Origin: Saprolegnia diclina VS20
Taxonomy: Eukaryota > Oomycota > Saprolegniomycetes > Saprolegniales > Saprolegniaceae
Assembly (NCBI RefSeq): GCF_000281045.1
Contig: NW_008246077.1
Location: 762,193 to 826,192 of the forward strand
Direction: 5' to 3'
DNA length: 64,000 nt
Numbering within the stretch: the stretch's first letter is position 1; every line of letters begins with the position of its first letter. A program made the translations under genes and the position numbers. Shown piece by piece: positions 10,161 to 21,214 of this stretch. The notes beneath the pieces were generated by a model that saw only the letters and a list, made by a program, of their open reading frames with translations, was not told the DNA's origin and did no database searches.

Positions 10161-11220
10161 TTAGTCGCGCTTGACGAAGTCGCCGACGATGGGTGCGTGC
10201 AAGAGCAAGGACGCTGGGTACAAAGTGCTGGCACTGGCGTCGTACATGCTGAGCCACTCTTGGAGCGCACTGCGGCACGCGTCCGTGTTCTTGAAATCAG
10301 CGACGAGCCCACGTTCTTCGCACGCAAAGACGAGTTCATTGTGCGAGAGCTTGTCGAGGCCTTCCTGAAGCAAGAGTCGATCGTCGATACCGATCTCCAG
10401 CGCCCGCGTCCGGAGACGGTCGACGAGCTTGGCCCGCGGCAAGAATGTGTAGAGACGCACCAACGGCGACGCAGACGTGGCGAGCACGAGGAGCTTGAGA
10501 TGCGCCGTTGGCAGCTGCTCAAGAACACCAGGGCCTTCAAAGAGCTTTTGGTACTCGACAAGAACCTTCGGGTCCAGCTACAACGTCAAGCCATGAGCAC
10601 GGTGCAAGCATACAAGCAACGAAGTGGTAATACTGTACCTTGGTCAGCTTCTTTTCGTGGTAGGACGCGAGGACAGACTCGAGGAACGGGTCCCAAGTCG
10701 CAACAAGCTTGGCGACATCACCGTAGTACGCCGCCTTGGTCGTGACGTCTTCGGTGAAGAACTGCGCTTTTTGCTCGGGCGTCCAGAATTGCCACGGCAG
10801 CGTGAGCTTTGGAAACTTGTAACCGATCAGAGGCGCCAAGTTGCCGAGGAGCGGAATGCCAAACGCAAAGAGGAGCGGGATCGACTTGAGCAAGTCGCGC
10901 GGGGCTTGGCGCAGCACAAACATCTCACGCCGAGAGAGCACCGTGTCGGGTTTCTCGTACAGCTTGCGGCGGCTGGCCCACGCCTCCTTGTTTTCGTGCA
11001 CGAGCTCCTTGGCGCCGTTCGTGAACGGAGCGAGCCATAGCTTGAGCTTCTGGAACGGCGAGAGCTGCTCGTCCGCCTTCTTCGTCTCGTTGGGGGAGGA
11101 CGTCGAGTAAAAGTGCAGCGCCAGCGCAGGCCGCCCGGGCGCTGCACCGTGCATGCACAAGGCGATGAGACCTGACGGGCGGCCGCGTGCCACACGCGTC
11201 AACGACGTCGTCGCCAGCAT
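10161..11220 (-). CDS. LETM1-like mitochondrial inner-membrane protein
   Basis: Two exons (10639-11220, 10161-10577; 61-nt intron) encode 332 residues. LETM1 family proteins act in K+/H+ or Ca2+/H+ exchange and ribosome association at the mitochondrial inner membrane. The first ~40 residues are basic and Ser/Ala-rich and end near F-Y-S-T, typical of a presequence. A hydrophobic segment at residues ~125-150 contains the conserved proline-rich L-L-G-N-L-A-P-L-I-G membrane span. The C-terminal part has the family signature I-G-I-D-D-R-L-L, then E-G-L-D-K-L-S-H-N-E-L and A-C-E-E-R-G-L. The protein is shorter than animal LETM1 and lacks its long C-terminal coiled coil and EF hands, so it resembles LETMD1/short LETM1 forms. 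Confidence 0.85.
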
Positions 11221-11550
11221 TTCAAAAAAAGGATTTTAGTGGTTGGCGGATAAAATCACCCAACTCACATTGCACTTTCGATGCCGTCCAACAACGCGAA
11301 CGCTGTTCCAAGCACAAAGAGGCGGTTGTGGGCTCCATCTTTTGTGGCCTTTGCGCGACCCTCGTGTCGTACGTCTAAACGAGGTCTCATGGGTGCTCTG
11401 CGTGCTGTCGGTGTGGGCGCGTGTGAGCAGCCCTCTGCGCCGCAGGTTCCGGCACGATTTATTTTAATTGACTGGATTGTTGTAAGTCACCGTCTTTGGG
11501 ATTATTAAAAACGTCACACTGGTTGTGATTGGTCATTTTGTGATCCAGCG
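11221..11550. promoter_or_regulatory. Divergent promoter region
   Basis: 330 nt between two outward-facing start codons (LETM1-like and ThiE/TenI). It is AT-richer than the flanking exons and has an ATTGG at 11528, 19 nt before the ThiE/TenI start codon. No open frame in it looks coding. Confidence 0.5.
11528..11532 (-). promoter_or_regulatory. CCAAT box (as ATTGG)
   Basis: Inverted CCAAT just before the ThiE/TenI start codon. The family of sites in this window suggests NF-Y-type control, but binding is inferred only. Confidence 0.35.
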
Positions 11551-12278
11551 ATGCGGGCTTTCCCGGGCTTGCGGCGACCCGCACTTGTCCTCGTCGTAAG
11601 CCCCCATGACGTGCTCGAGCCGGCAGCGCTAAAGCAAGCGCTCCGAACCTTGACCATCGACGCTATCCAGCTACGGAACAATCCCGATATGCCCGTACCT
11701 AACTCGATCTACATCAAGACAGCCACCCAACTCGCGGCCATGCGCGGCCGGCGAGGCCGGTGCCCGCTGCTCATCCTCAATGCGCCTTACGATACGAGCT
11801 TTCAGCACCTTTATCCCGAGGTTGCCGATGTATTCCATTATCCCGAGCGCACCATCATGGACACCGCGGTGGCGGACGACCTGCAACGCGGGCCGTCTAT
11901 CTACGGGTTCTCGGTGCACTCGGTGCCTTCCGCCCGCCGAGCGATCAAGCTTGGCGCCTCTTACCTCCAGGTTGGCGTGAAAGCATGCTGCCAACATCGT
12001 CTTCACTTGCGTGCGACTAGGTCGGCACGATGTTCCCCACGGCGTCGCATCCTGAGAAGAAGGTCGTCGAAGGACCTGCGCTCATCCACGAGATCCACAA
12101 ACGCTTTCCGAACGTGCCACTCATCGGCATCGGTGGCATCGACGAGACCAACTGCGCCGAGGTCCTTGCGGCTGGTGCGAGCGGCGTCTCCGTCATCCGT
12201 GCCATCCTTGCGGCAAAGGGCCCCAGCACCGTGGCCGAGCATCTCCGGCGCGAACTCGATACTCGCCGTGGCGACTAA
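11551..12278 (+). CDS. Thiamine-phosphate synthase / TenI family protein
   Basis: Two exons (11551-11970, 12021-12278; 50-nt intron) encode 225 residues forming a TIM barrel of the ThiE/TenI superfamily. Visible family marks are I-D-A-I-Q-L-R near the start, G-F-S-V-H-S-V, the strand leading to G-T-M-F-P-T-A-S-H-P that is restored by splicing, and I-G-I-G-G-I-D near the end followed by G-A-S-G-V-S-V-I. ThiE joins the pyrimidine and thiazole halves of thiamine; TenI-type relatives aromatise the thiazole. The ThiE pyrophosphate-loop residues cannot be confirmed by eye, so the precise reaction is left open. Confidence 0.8.
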
Positions 12279-12815
12279 GCCAATCTCTCAAACTCGCTAT
12301 AACGCATCAGCTAAACATTGTTCCTGATGGCTACACACAGAGATGTAGGTGCATCTCGCATTCGTGGCTGAAGTTGGCATTGCCCGTGGCTGGGCAAGGC
12401 GAGATGCCTGGCCTCAGGTTCTTTCGCCCATGACAGCGTGCCACAGGGCAGTGCTTCGTAAGCGACATGGCATCCGTCGGCGACAGGAGCGCGTCGCCCG
12501 CGCGGCTATGGCTCGCATGAACGTGGCGCTTCCGTCCGCTCTCCCCGCTTCGTGTGTTTGGCAGTGCAGGTGAATTTATGGAATTCAAATGTTCAAAGCC
12601 CCGTGTCTTTTTTTGTCGCCAATGCCTGTCACATACAAAGAGCAAGTGAGTGCCAGTCAATGGTATATAAATTAAATAAGTTGGGCTTGACTTGCATCGC
12701 AATTTCCTTGCAGAGCGGCCGGCGCTGATCCCCATCTTGGCCAAGGACGATTGAAGAGGGTATGGGATGCTTCCTGAGTGATAGGGACGGACTCGCGCTG
12801 TAGGACGGACGCAAG
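12279..12815. other. Intergenic, nothing recognised
   Basis: No supported exon. Presumed 3' flank of the ThiE/TenI gene and promoter of the PDZ-HEAT gene. Confidence 0.45.
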
Positions 12816-15800
12816 ATGGGCATTCTCGACGGTATCTGGGCCTCCATGGGCGGTCCTGCGCGCCAAGCTGCGGTCTCGTTCGCTTCCGTGGCCAAGAGCG
12901 ACGATGAGCCCGACCTGTACGAAGAAGACGGCGACTTCAACTCGGCGTGGCGCTACTATGACAGCGCGCTTGCTACAACGGAAGACGCAGGTACGCCCGT
13001 GTGCGCTCGAATCGCGACAGCATGATTGCCATGTTAGAGCGGGCGCTGACCGCGACACCCGTCCAGAGCTTCGTGCTTTGGAACGATCGAACCGATGAAG
13101 CTAATGCGCTCTTCTTGACGATACACATGGAGGTAATGTCATTGCGGTCCCTTGCGCACGCCTCGTATGCGCTATCTTAGCCGCGGACCTTTGAGCACCA
13201 CTCGCTCGGCCACCTCGTGAACGGCTGGAGCCTCATGCAGCCGTGCGGGAAGAAGACATGCTCTGGCATGGACTGCGCGTCGTGCTACTCGATCCTGCAC
13301 CTCGATGAGGTGCTCTCGACCGCGTACGCCAATGTTTGCTGCTTGGACAGGAGGTGCTCATGGCACCGACGTCGCAGGTACCCGCAAGCGACGCTTGGTC
13401 TGCGTCGCGACCATACCAATCGTGCATCGTACCTGGAACACGTTGCATGGTATTTCCTTTCCGATACATCTGTCGTCCAAGTGTCCTCACGCATCCTGGC
13501 AGGTGGGCGGGTGCGTCGCCATCGATCGAACTCGTCGTGCCCCGCGCCCCGATCCTCAATGACATGCGTTGCGTGCACCACGTCGATACGTCGACGTCGA
13601 CCTCCATTGTCACGATCACCCTCGTGCGCTCGGCCAGCACTCTCTGCGCTGCCGGGATCACGCGCGGCTTTCGCCTTCTCTCGGTATATACATTCGTCGA
13701 TCACATCGACGGCGTTGACCTTCAAGTGTGTAGGTCGACGAGACGCCGATCCATAGCGTCCACGGTGTCGCGGCCGCCGTCGCAGCGTCCGACGCACCGT
13801 TTGTCCGCTTGCACCTGCACGCCCCATGCGTCCCGTCGCCGTCATCGATAGACGCCCCGACGCTCATGTGCGACACGTACCAAGTGACGTTCGCACCGCT
13901 CCCGAGCCGGGGCATTGAGCACCTTGGCGACGTCGGCCTCCGCTTTCGCAAGATCATGGACACGATCTGCGTCGTCGACGTCACTGGGTACGCTGCGTCC
14001 CGCCACGTCCGCCGCGGCAGCCTCGTGTTGCGCATCAACGGTCTGTCCCATTGGTGTCCAAACCGTCGATTTCATCCAACAAACTGTAGGTACACGGACG
14101 CCCTTTCTGAGCTTTGATCGGCTCTCTGAGTTTACAGCGAGCAGCGCTTTCTTCCGACTGCCCTTGACGCTCGACCTCGTCGCGCTGCCGCAGGAAACGT
14201 ACTTTATTGACCGGGAGAAGGCGCTCATCTCGGCGTCGCTGGCCGCGTACCAGATGGCCAAGGTCGCCGAGCACGTGCGTATCCATTTGCATACGTTGCA
14301 GCCACACGTGCTCTGCGCCCACGGGCTCGCCGACGCCTTTGACACGAGTGCGTTCGCGGCGCTTGGGCCCAATGCGCGCCGTGCGATCCTCCCGTTCGTG
14401 GCACCCCGCATGCTCTCGAACGTCCCGATTCCCGCCGACATGGTGCGGCTCCTTGGCGTGCTCAAGGCGCATTTCGGGCGCACGGTGGCTCTGGGCAACG
14501 ACGCGATTGAAGTCGTGCTCTTGATTGTGTACAGCTTGTGCTACGTGGAAGAGGTCTCGGTGCACCGCGAGGTAGCAGACGCAATGTGAGGCTGGTACAA
14601 ACACTGTCTATCTGTAGGCGGTGCACGCATTTCGCGAGCTCATCAAGATGGTGCCCATGGCGTGCCTCCTCGAGTACGTTCTCCCGCTCATCTCGACGCT
14701 CAAGAGCAACAGCAAGACGCTGCTGCGTGCGGCGTCGGTCTCGCTCTGGCTCGAGTTTCTCCGGCGTCTTCAAACCCAAGCGATGCTCCTTGATGCCGAC
14801 GAAGACGAACGCATGCCGGGCATCTCGATGGCCGACATGGACCACCTTCGGTGGCGCCACCAAGTGCTCGAGGCGGGTGTGGCCTTTGCCGAGCTCTCGT
14901 CCGACTTGGAACCAGCCGTCTCGTGCTCCGCAAGACAGCACTTGACGTCACTCGTCCAAGAGCTTATCGTGCCCGAGCCCTCGGACAGCGTGCATTGGTG
15001 CTGGCTCATCCCGCTCGTCGAAGCGCTCTCCAAAGCACTTATGCCTGATGGCCGCCTCGATGCGCTCCACCTCACGTACCAGCTCGCGCCATGGACGTCG
15101 CCGGACCAAGCTCACTGGCGCTGGCGCCTCGCGCTTGTCTTTGCGAGCCTTGCCAACGACGGCAACGACCTCATTCGCAAGGTCGCGGCCCAAAAGTTTG
15201 TATCGTTTGTCGAGTACCTCCAGATCCAGGTACGACATTTGATACCTGGTGCCCCAGTGTTCGACGGATATCGGTATTAGGACTTGTCGGCCTTGTACGA
15301 TGCGACCACGATCACGAATGCGCCACTGAGTCCGCAAAACTCGCTTCTCGAAATGTCCGACATTCGGTACACGGAGCGCGCGCTCAGCGTGGCCAAGGAG
15401 CCCAAAAAGAAAGCCGACGACGACGACCGACCGCGCGGCTTGTCGGCCATTTCGTGGCTCGGGTCGGCGAGCATCGACAGTGACGGCTCGGACTTGCGGC
15501 GGCGCTGCATGAGCCTCGACAGTTTGCACCAGATCACGGCCGGCGACAGCACGCACCACGTGCTCTTTGCTCTCATCGACGGCTACATGAACCTCATGCA
15601 TGTACGCTCCTCCTGCTTCAAGACGCACGTCGATGGTGGGGCGTAGGATGCGCCGACCGAGATCAAGAAGATCGTGTGCCGCAACGTCGGCCGCGTCGCC
15701 GAGCTCTTTGGCCACGAAATCCTCATCAAGTTTCTCGTGCCGACGATCCAAGATGTGATCGCGATGGACATGGACGACTGCAAATGCCACGGCAGCAGCG

Positions 15801-16727
15801 CCGTGTACGACTCGATCCACCACGTACGTCGACACGCATGACGTCGGCCGCGTCATCACCTCTAGATTTTGACGCGGGAGCTCTGTCGGCTGTCGCCACT
15901 GTTTGTTGACGACCCGGACGGACTCGCTTGCGACGTGCTTCCGTTCCTTATTGGTATCCTCACCCACCCGACCCAGCACACGCACGTACGATCGCACTCG
16001 CACAACCGCCTCTGCTACCTCTATGATATGCATAGGTTGTGGTCGAGATCCTCGAAAACCTCGACTACTTGGGCTTTGTACGCTGCGTCCCATGTTTTCT
16101 CGGGGGCTGATGCAACAATGCTGCATTAGGCGCTCGGCAAAGCCACGTTTCTCGCCGAGCTCGGACCTGTTCTCTGCCATGCGATGGAGAACGGCGAGTG
16201 GAAGGTGCGCGTGGCAGTCGCATACAACCTTGGCCCGCTCGCGCGCTGGCTCGGCGCGTCCATCTTTATGCAGCACTTTCAAAAACTCGTCGAGACGCTC
16301 TCGCAAGACCTCGTGTACCAAGTGCGCAACCTGGCGCTGCAGCCACTCCAGCTGCTCGTGGAGCAGGACGGTCCGTGGCGCGCGTACGCCCTCGGCTTTG
16401 TCTCGTCCGTGCTCGTGGCGCATGCCAACTATCAAATGCGCGTCGGCACCCTCTTGTGGTTTGCGGTGCGTACTTGCATGTGGTTGTGGCGGTTGCCTCA
16501 TCAAGGTGTCGTAGGCCGTGCGGGAGCATCTCGACGCCGACAACCAAGCCACGTACGTTGTACCGGCGATTGAAGTGCTGGCAAAGGACCCGGTCGCCAA
16601 TGTCCGCGTCGTATGCGCGCGGGAGCTGCACACGCTGGCGCTACCGGCGGACGTTCTTGCGTCGGTCGTCGCCACCTTTAGCGCCGATGCCGACATGGAC
16701 GTGCAGTTCTTCGCCAAGGACACGTAG
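12816..16727 (+). CDS. PDZ-PDZ-HEAT-repeat protein (PP2A/PP4 regulatory-like)
   Basis: Multi-exon gene. Clear exons include 12816-12990, 13038-13132, 13181-13309, 14618-15229, 15281-15601, 15647-15823, 15866-15985, 16036-16077, 16130-16465 and 16515-16727. The N-terminal ~140 residues are unrecognised. Two PDZ-like domains follow, one built across the intron at 13684-13733 (A-G-I-T-R-G-F-R-L-L-S then V-D-E-T-P-I-H-S) and one ending in V-R-R-G-S-L-V-L-R-I-N-G. The rest is HEAT repeats resembling scaffold subunits of PP2A/PP4 phosphatases (A-V-A-Y-N-L-G-P-L-A near the end). Two problems remain. The exon layout at 13351-13500 is not resolved. In the second PDZ, around 14050, the frame shifts by one base, as if one C of a CCC run were extra. 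Either this is an assembly error, or the copy is broken, or PDZ and HEAT parts are separate genes. Confidence 0.6.
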
Positions 16728-16822
16728 AGGGCCGCGATACCATGTTGTCATATATTTGAACGTCATCTAGCGTGTTCGGGATGGGGCAATCGATGGCGCG
16801 GGCCAAATGCACGACAACGACT

Positions 16823-17128
16823 CTACCACTTGGTCAACTTGTTGCGCTCATCGCCCAACTTGCGGACTTCCTCGACCTTGTCGTCCAAATAAAAGTTCAT
16901 CGGCTCCTGGATGGCCTGGATGTCCTCCGGGAGGTACGCGCGCTTGAAGCTCAAGTCGGACGCACGGACGAGGCGGCGCTGGCGCGCGACCTTCTCTTCC
17001 TTGCCGAGCCACGAGACAGCCTTGTTGACCTCGGCGACCTCGACGAGCGCGTCGTCGTAGCGCAGGCCGAGCTGGCGCAGGCTCTTGCCGACCTGGCGCT
17101 GGTACAACTTGGCGAGGGCTCCGATCAT
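16823..17128 (-). CDS. QCR7: Cytochrome bc1 complex subunit 7 (QCR7/UQCRB)
   Basis: A single exon of 101 residues, close to the ~110 of the family. The subunit sits on the matrix side of respiratory complex III and binds cytochrome b. The key segment L-R-Q-L-G-L-R-Y-D-D near residue 20 matches the conserved 'Y-R-K-L-G-L-x-Y-D-D' of the family. A basic middle (R-R-L-V-R-A-S-D-L-S-F-K) and L-P-E-D-I-Q-A-I-Q then lead to N-F-Y-L-D-D-K-V-E-E-V. No cleavable presequence is expected for this protein. A CCAAT lies about 80 nt upstream on the coding-strand complement. Confidence 0.88.
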   Translation of the reverse strand: MIGALAKLYQRQVGKSLRQLGLRYDDALVEVAEVNKAVSWLGKEEKVARQRRLVRASDLSFKRAYLPEDIQAIQEPMNFYLDDKVEEVRKLGDERNKLTKW

Positions 17129-17441
17129 GTTATTTCGAGGTTGGACAGTCAGTCGGGTTCTGAGGGCGCCCGTGCCAGCCACCAAACGAGAAATTCCCCC
17201 CACTTTTGGCCAATCACAACGCGCGATGCCCGCAACCTGCCGCTTTTTATAGCATCGGCGGCGTTCCGGCCTCTCAAAACCCATACATGCGTCTCGTGTC
17301 TTTGTGATGTTTAAAACACTGCGCCAGGAGACAAGATAGAATGCCCAAGACACTGAGCTGGCCAACGGTCGTGGGCCGTGTTTAAAACAGATTTTAAACA
17401 CAAAATAGGAAGGTCCCGAAAGGTTGCCCTTGACGACAAGG
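17129..17441. other. Intergenic between QCR7 and unknown gene
   Basis: 313 nt containing the QCR7 promoter. A CCAATCA site is at 17210. No coding exon is seen, although frames upstream of QCR7 stay open by chance. Confidence 0.5.
17210..17214 (+). promoter_or_regulatory. CCAAT box upstream of QCR7
   Basis: CCAAT about 80 nt upstream of the minus-strand QCR7 start, at the distance typical for eukaryotic CCAAT elements. Confidence 0.4.
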
Positions 17442-18584
17442 TTACGTGAGGCGGATGCAGACTGGCGCCATCGGTAGCGTCTGCATGACCTTGCGCAGAC
17501 GCAGGTCGCCGACGAAATGCTTTGCGAGCGGAAGCAACGTCGTTGCAGCGACGTCCTCCCAGGTGCGCGTGGGCAGCACGAGCTTTGTAAACGTCCCGGA
17601 TGCATGGCGCCGGCGAATGTTGTCGACCATCTCTACACACAAAGCGGCTTGTTTCTTGTTATGGTCGATATAGCTCAACGTACCGCTCGATGTCTTGCCG
17701 GCACCGCATTCCGTGGATTCGCGCTGTCCGTTGAACGTGTACACGCTGTGCACGTACATGCCGACGTCGCTAGGCAATTGGCCCTGCACGGGCGTCGCGA
17801 TTGCGAGGTGCCCAGGAGGATGCGCTGCGTGCAACACGGCAAAGCCAACGTTCGCCTTCATGGCTGCGTTCAATACGGGCGGCAACTCGGCAAGTAGGTA
17901 GTACCCCGGCCTACTCGGATCACTTCAATGTGATAAGCTGAAGTTGCACGGTACACTGCAGTCGAGAAGGCACTCTTGGCCAAGGCTGCATCCACTTGCA
18001 TGCACTCGAGCTCGTCTGGCAGCTCGGCTTCACTCACGATGCGCAGACTGGCCTCCCATCGGGCGCAGTAGGCCTCGATAGCCACGTCGTCGTTGGGTGG
18101 CGCCGGTGTCGGATGGGTAAGAAGTTTTCGGCGCTTGCGCTCTTGCACAGCGTCTTCGTCTTCATCGCTCTCTGTGTCGCTCTCAAACGACGTCATGGGG
18201 CGGACCTTGACGAGTGCTACGATGCATGAGCCCATTGCTGTGAGAGCTAGGCGACGTACTGGGAAAGCAGTCTTGGACGTGCGACACCAACCGCAGCACA
18301 GGTACCCCGGACGCCACAAGCGACGGCATTTTGGAGCCGGGCAGTCGCAGCATAAGCAGCGTGTCAGCGTCCGGGCTGTGGTTGGGGAAGGCGTAGCATG
18401 AGAGCTGCGCGTTTCCTTCGTTGTCCGGGACGAGGCCGGATAGGCTCGCACCGTTGGTCAAGCTAATGTAGAGATGCTTATGTATGGACGACAGTCAGCA
18501 TCGAGGGCCGTCGCACCAGGTATCGGTCCATGCCGCCTCGCCGTCGTATCGGCGCAACGCCAGCATCATCGTCGAGTCCGCCAT
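17442..18584 (-). CDS. Hypothetical protein, 317 residues
   Basis: Five exons on the minus strand (18517-18584, 18260-18462, 17905-18216, 17684-17863, 17442-17632) with introns of 41-54 nt join in frame into 317 residues. I do not recognise a domain. The middle has an acidic patch (D-T-E-S-D-E-D-E-D) directly followed by a basic one (E-R-K-R-R-K), which could be a nuclear targeting or nucleic-acid binding feature. Flanking parts look globular, with hydrophobic strand-like segments such as L-M-L-R-L-P and G-F-A-V-L-H. No signal peptide or membrane span is visible. The consistent splicing and codon bias argue that it is a real gene. A CCAAT lies at 18667, about 83 nt before the start. Confidence 0.6.
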
Positions 18585-18666
18585 CGCACGCTTGACGTGA
18601 TTGGGGGATTTATAGGAAAGTCCGCGAATCAGCGCGTGCGTGTATGGTTCGAAGCCGCCATTTCAA

Positions 18667-18671
18667 CCAAT
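18667..18671 (+). promoter_or_regulatory. CCAAT box upstream of 317-residue protein
   Basis: CCAATCC about 83 nt upstream of the minus-strand start at 18584, in the 225-nt gap to the next gene. Confidence 0.35.
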
Positions 18672-18809
18672 CCATTCGGTCGCGGGAGGCCCTTGGAGTC
18701 CCTTGGAGTTGAAGCAACCGCAACGCGACACAATCCTCATTAAGATGCTCTTCGTTGGCAAGACAAACTAGATCTTGGTTCGCGATCAACGACCTATTGC
18801 TAGTCGCAT

Positions 18810-20297
18810 CTACCGGCGCTCCTTGAAGTTTTTGAGTTCCGAGAGGCGGACGTAGCGGTGATAAATGATGGGGTTGAGCTGGCTCAGACGGTCGGGGTTC
18901 TGTGCAAAGCACACAAAGAGCGTCTTGACCGCAGTATTGAGCATCGCGGTTGCAGTCGAGCTCACCGAGTAGCCAACGACGAAGCTGAGCACGGTGCCGT
19001 ACACTTGCAAGTGGGAGCCAAAGAGGACGAGACTGGCGAGCGTGCCCATGCAGCCGGCGCCACTGTTGGCAGCAAACAAGAGGAGACGGCTCGTCAAGTC
19101 GTCGTCGACCATGGCCTCGATACCGCATTCCTCAAAGAGGCTCCAGACCTCCGCAGCGGCCACGTAAAACGACTGCGAGTACGCCGCGACGTAGCTCAGC
19201 GTGTACTTGTGGTAGAGCTGCGTGAACGCATCGATGCGCGGTGCCAGCGGCAGCACGACGCCGCGAAGCCAGCGGTACGAGCCGTCGCGCTTCGCCATGC
19301 GCAACACGGTCCAAAAAAAGTGAGCGATGGGACTGCAAAGCGCGCCAAGGCAGACCGAGCCAAAGACCGACGTCATGGCCACGCGCGTGTAGTGCAAGAC
19401 AATTGTGTTGGCAGATGGCGCGTTGTTCGTCTTGGGCTCCATCTCGATCGATGCCGTTCGAAGCGACGACCGAGGCGACGTGAGCACCATGGGCACGGTG
19501 GGCGACTCGGGCTGGTCGTCACCCCAGTGGTGGTACCAGTACATGACCGTGCCGGACACCACGACAGAGATGAGCGTCTTAAAGAAGTGCGACGTCCAGT
19601 AAAAGTGGAACAGTAGCCAAAGGAGGCCGATGGACCAGCCGTCGTCCTCGCCGACGTTCGAGAGAAGCTGGCAGCACCAATACGACCACATGCTTGAAAC
19701 GAGGAGGATCACGCCCGAGACAGCGATCACGGCTGGTGACGCTTGCAGCATTTCGGCCACGAGCTCAAAGACGACGGCGACAAAGTCGAAGCCGAGCTTG
19801 TTCTTGCGCGTCCAAATAAAGTCCGAGAACGCGAGCGCAAGCACGCCAAGGCTCACAAAGAAGCCGGTCCACGTCGGGCTCACAAGGAGGACCAGCGCCA
19901 TGGGCGCCATGCCGGCGAACGAAAGCGTCGTGGAGACGCGGATGTAGAGGTCTTTCGGCGCGGCAAAGAAGAACGCCACCCAGATGAGGCCGTAGATCGT
20001 GCCGACGATGACCATGGCGCCAATGTACGGGACACCGTCGGGCCGCGGTTGCGAGTACGTAGGGCTCGCGACGACCAGAATCATCGTGATGAGGCACTGC
20101 ATGCCAAAGAGCGCGCCGTACATGACGTCCTTGTTCATTGGGCGCAGCGTCAGCACCGGCGGCGGCTTTACCGTCCTCTTCACTGAGCTCGAGTCCAATG
20201 GTATGAGCGACTGCAGGTCCCTTGTCGGCGACAGCGTGAGGTCTTCCATCTCGGCTTCGGTCGGGACCGACACGTCGTGCTCGACCTCGGGCAGCAT
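18810..20297 (-). CDS. Choline-transporter-like protein (CTL/SLC44, Pns1-type)
   Basis: A single exon of 495 residues with a ~60-residue hydrophilic N-terminus and about ten hydrophobic spans. The C-terminal third carries the family signature seen in CTL/Pns1 proteins: a Y-S-V-S-S-T-A-T-A-M-L-N-T-A-V-K type segment, then T-L-F-V-C-F-A-Q-N-P, where related proteins have a cytoplasmic 'D/N-P' stretch. Members are plasma- or organelle-membrane proteins implicated in choline or ethanolamine transport, although yeast Pns1 has no proven substrate. Length fits the short fungal/protist form. An inverted CCAAT lies about 27 nt upstream of the start. Confidence 0.8.
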   Translation of the reverse strand: MLPEVEHDVSVPTEAEMEDLTLSPTRDLQSLIPLDSSSVKRTVKPPPVLTLRPMNKDVMYGALFGMQCLITMILVVASPTYSQPRPDGVPYIGAMVIVGTIYGLIWVAFFFAAPKDLYIRVSTTLSFAGMAPMALVLLVSPTWTGFFVSLGVLALAFSDFIWTRKNKLGFDFVAVVFELVAEMLQASPAVIAVSGVILLVSSMWSYWCCQLLSNVGEDDGWSIGLLWLLFHFYWTSHFFKTLISVVVSGTVMYWYHHWGDDQPESPTVPMVLTSPRSSLRTASIEMEPKTNNAPSANTIVLHYTRVAMTSVFGSVCLGALCSPIAHFFWTVLRMAKRDGSYRWLRGVVLPLAPRIDAFTQLYHKYTLSYVAAYSQSFYVAAAEVWSLFEECGIEAMVDDDLTSRLLLFAANSGAGCMGTLASLVLFGSHLQVYGTVLSFVVGYSVSSTATAMLNTAVKTLFVCFAQNPDRLSQLNPIIYHRYVRLSELKNFKERR

Positions 20298-20323
20298 CTC
20301 GTCGGGCTACGAGCGTTGTTTGG

Positions 20324-20328
20324 ATTGG
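20324..20328 (-). promoter_or_regulatory. CCAAT box (minus strand) upstream of CTL gene
   Basis: AGCCAATCC on the coding strand of the CTL gene, about 27 nt before its ATG and 13 nt from an ATCCGGAT palindrome. Confidence 0.4.
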
Positions 20329-21067
20329 CTAAAATTCTATATCCGGATACTGTCAATATGCCGGATAGACAAGCGACAGCGCAGAGATGCTCGCGATACC
20401 GCGCGCGCCTGCGTCCATGCGCGGCGCGTCCTGGTTGCCAACGAGACCATCACTGACAACGCACGCAAGACTGTAGGTCCTTTTTATGCGATTGGAAGCG
20501 ACTGGCGCAGAGTCGCCGCGCGGACGTCCGGGACGATGGCCCGTCTACAAGTTCTCGATTGCAACAGAGTCTCGCGAATGTGACCGAAGCCGCGTCAAAG
20601 GATTAGGCGCTATGGCCTACGAGCTTGGCCTACGTGCGTCATCACTTGGTGATAAGCGGCAGTTTCTCGCAGCGTTTCGCTGTTCCTGGTGGCTCTAATA
20701 ACCGCCGGCAGGAGAGGACAACCGACTTCATGCAACGACGCTGCCACGTCGCTCCTGCCTACGTCCCGCGTGCGAGCATGTGAAACAGCAATCCGTGGTA
20801 TAGGTTCCTATATATTGAGCAGCAAGAACTGGTTGCGGCGTCAGCGTTTGCAGTCGGGGCGATGATGGGCCGGCCGCCATCAACGGATCTTTCCTGGCGA
20901 CTGGCCTCGATAATTTAATTATCAAGTCGAATAAAAATCGTGGTCCATGACGCCAGCGTTCTATGACCATCGTCTGTCAATTAAATGAAGGCATAGGATA
21001 AAAATATCGACGATCCGAATGACGGTCGCCCATCATTCTCGGCTGGGCCGCGAGAACCAGGTAACGA

Positions 21068-21103
21068 CCAATCAGCGTCGCGGTCGACACTGTATCGACC
21101 AAT
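21068..21103 (+). promoter_or_regulatory. Two CCAAT boxes upstream of the CUE gene
   Basis: CCAATCA occurs at 21068 and again at 21099, each preceded by CGA, about 110-145 nt before the start codon at 21215. The local repeat of the same 9-mer context makes a functional pair plausible. Confidence 0.45.
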
Positions 21104-21214
21104 CATAGGTGACCACTCTCCGACGTTTTGCTTGGCCGGTGAATTTTCTCACATCTGGAAGTCGCCCGAAAGCCCGTAAGTCGATGGCATATTCGCGATC
21201 CCAGCCTAGCCGAC

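Larger units (their letters stand above)
20298..21214. promoter_or_regulatory. Divergent intergenic region with CCAAT and ATCCGGAT sites
   Basis: About 0.9 kb between CTL and CUE gene starts. It holds an inverted CCAAT at 20324, an ATCCGGAT palindrome at 20341 followed by a CCGGATA 12 nt later, two CCAAT boxes at 21068 and 21099, and an AT-rich palindrome (GATAATT-T-AATTATC) near 20909. Small open frames here lack codon bias. Confidence 0.5.

Noticed and set aside
18640-18665. GGTTCGAAGCC resembling a tRNA B box
   Set aside because: No matching A box, acceptor stem or cloverleaf could be drawn around it.
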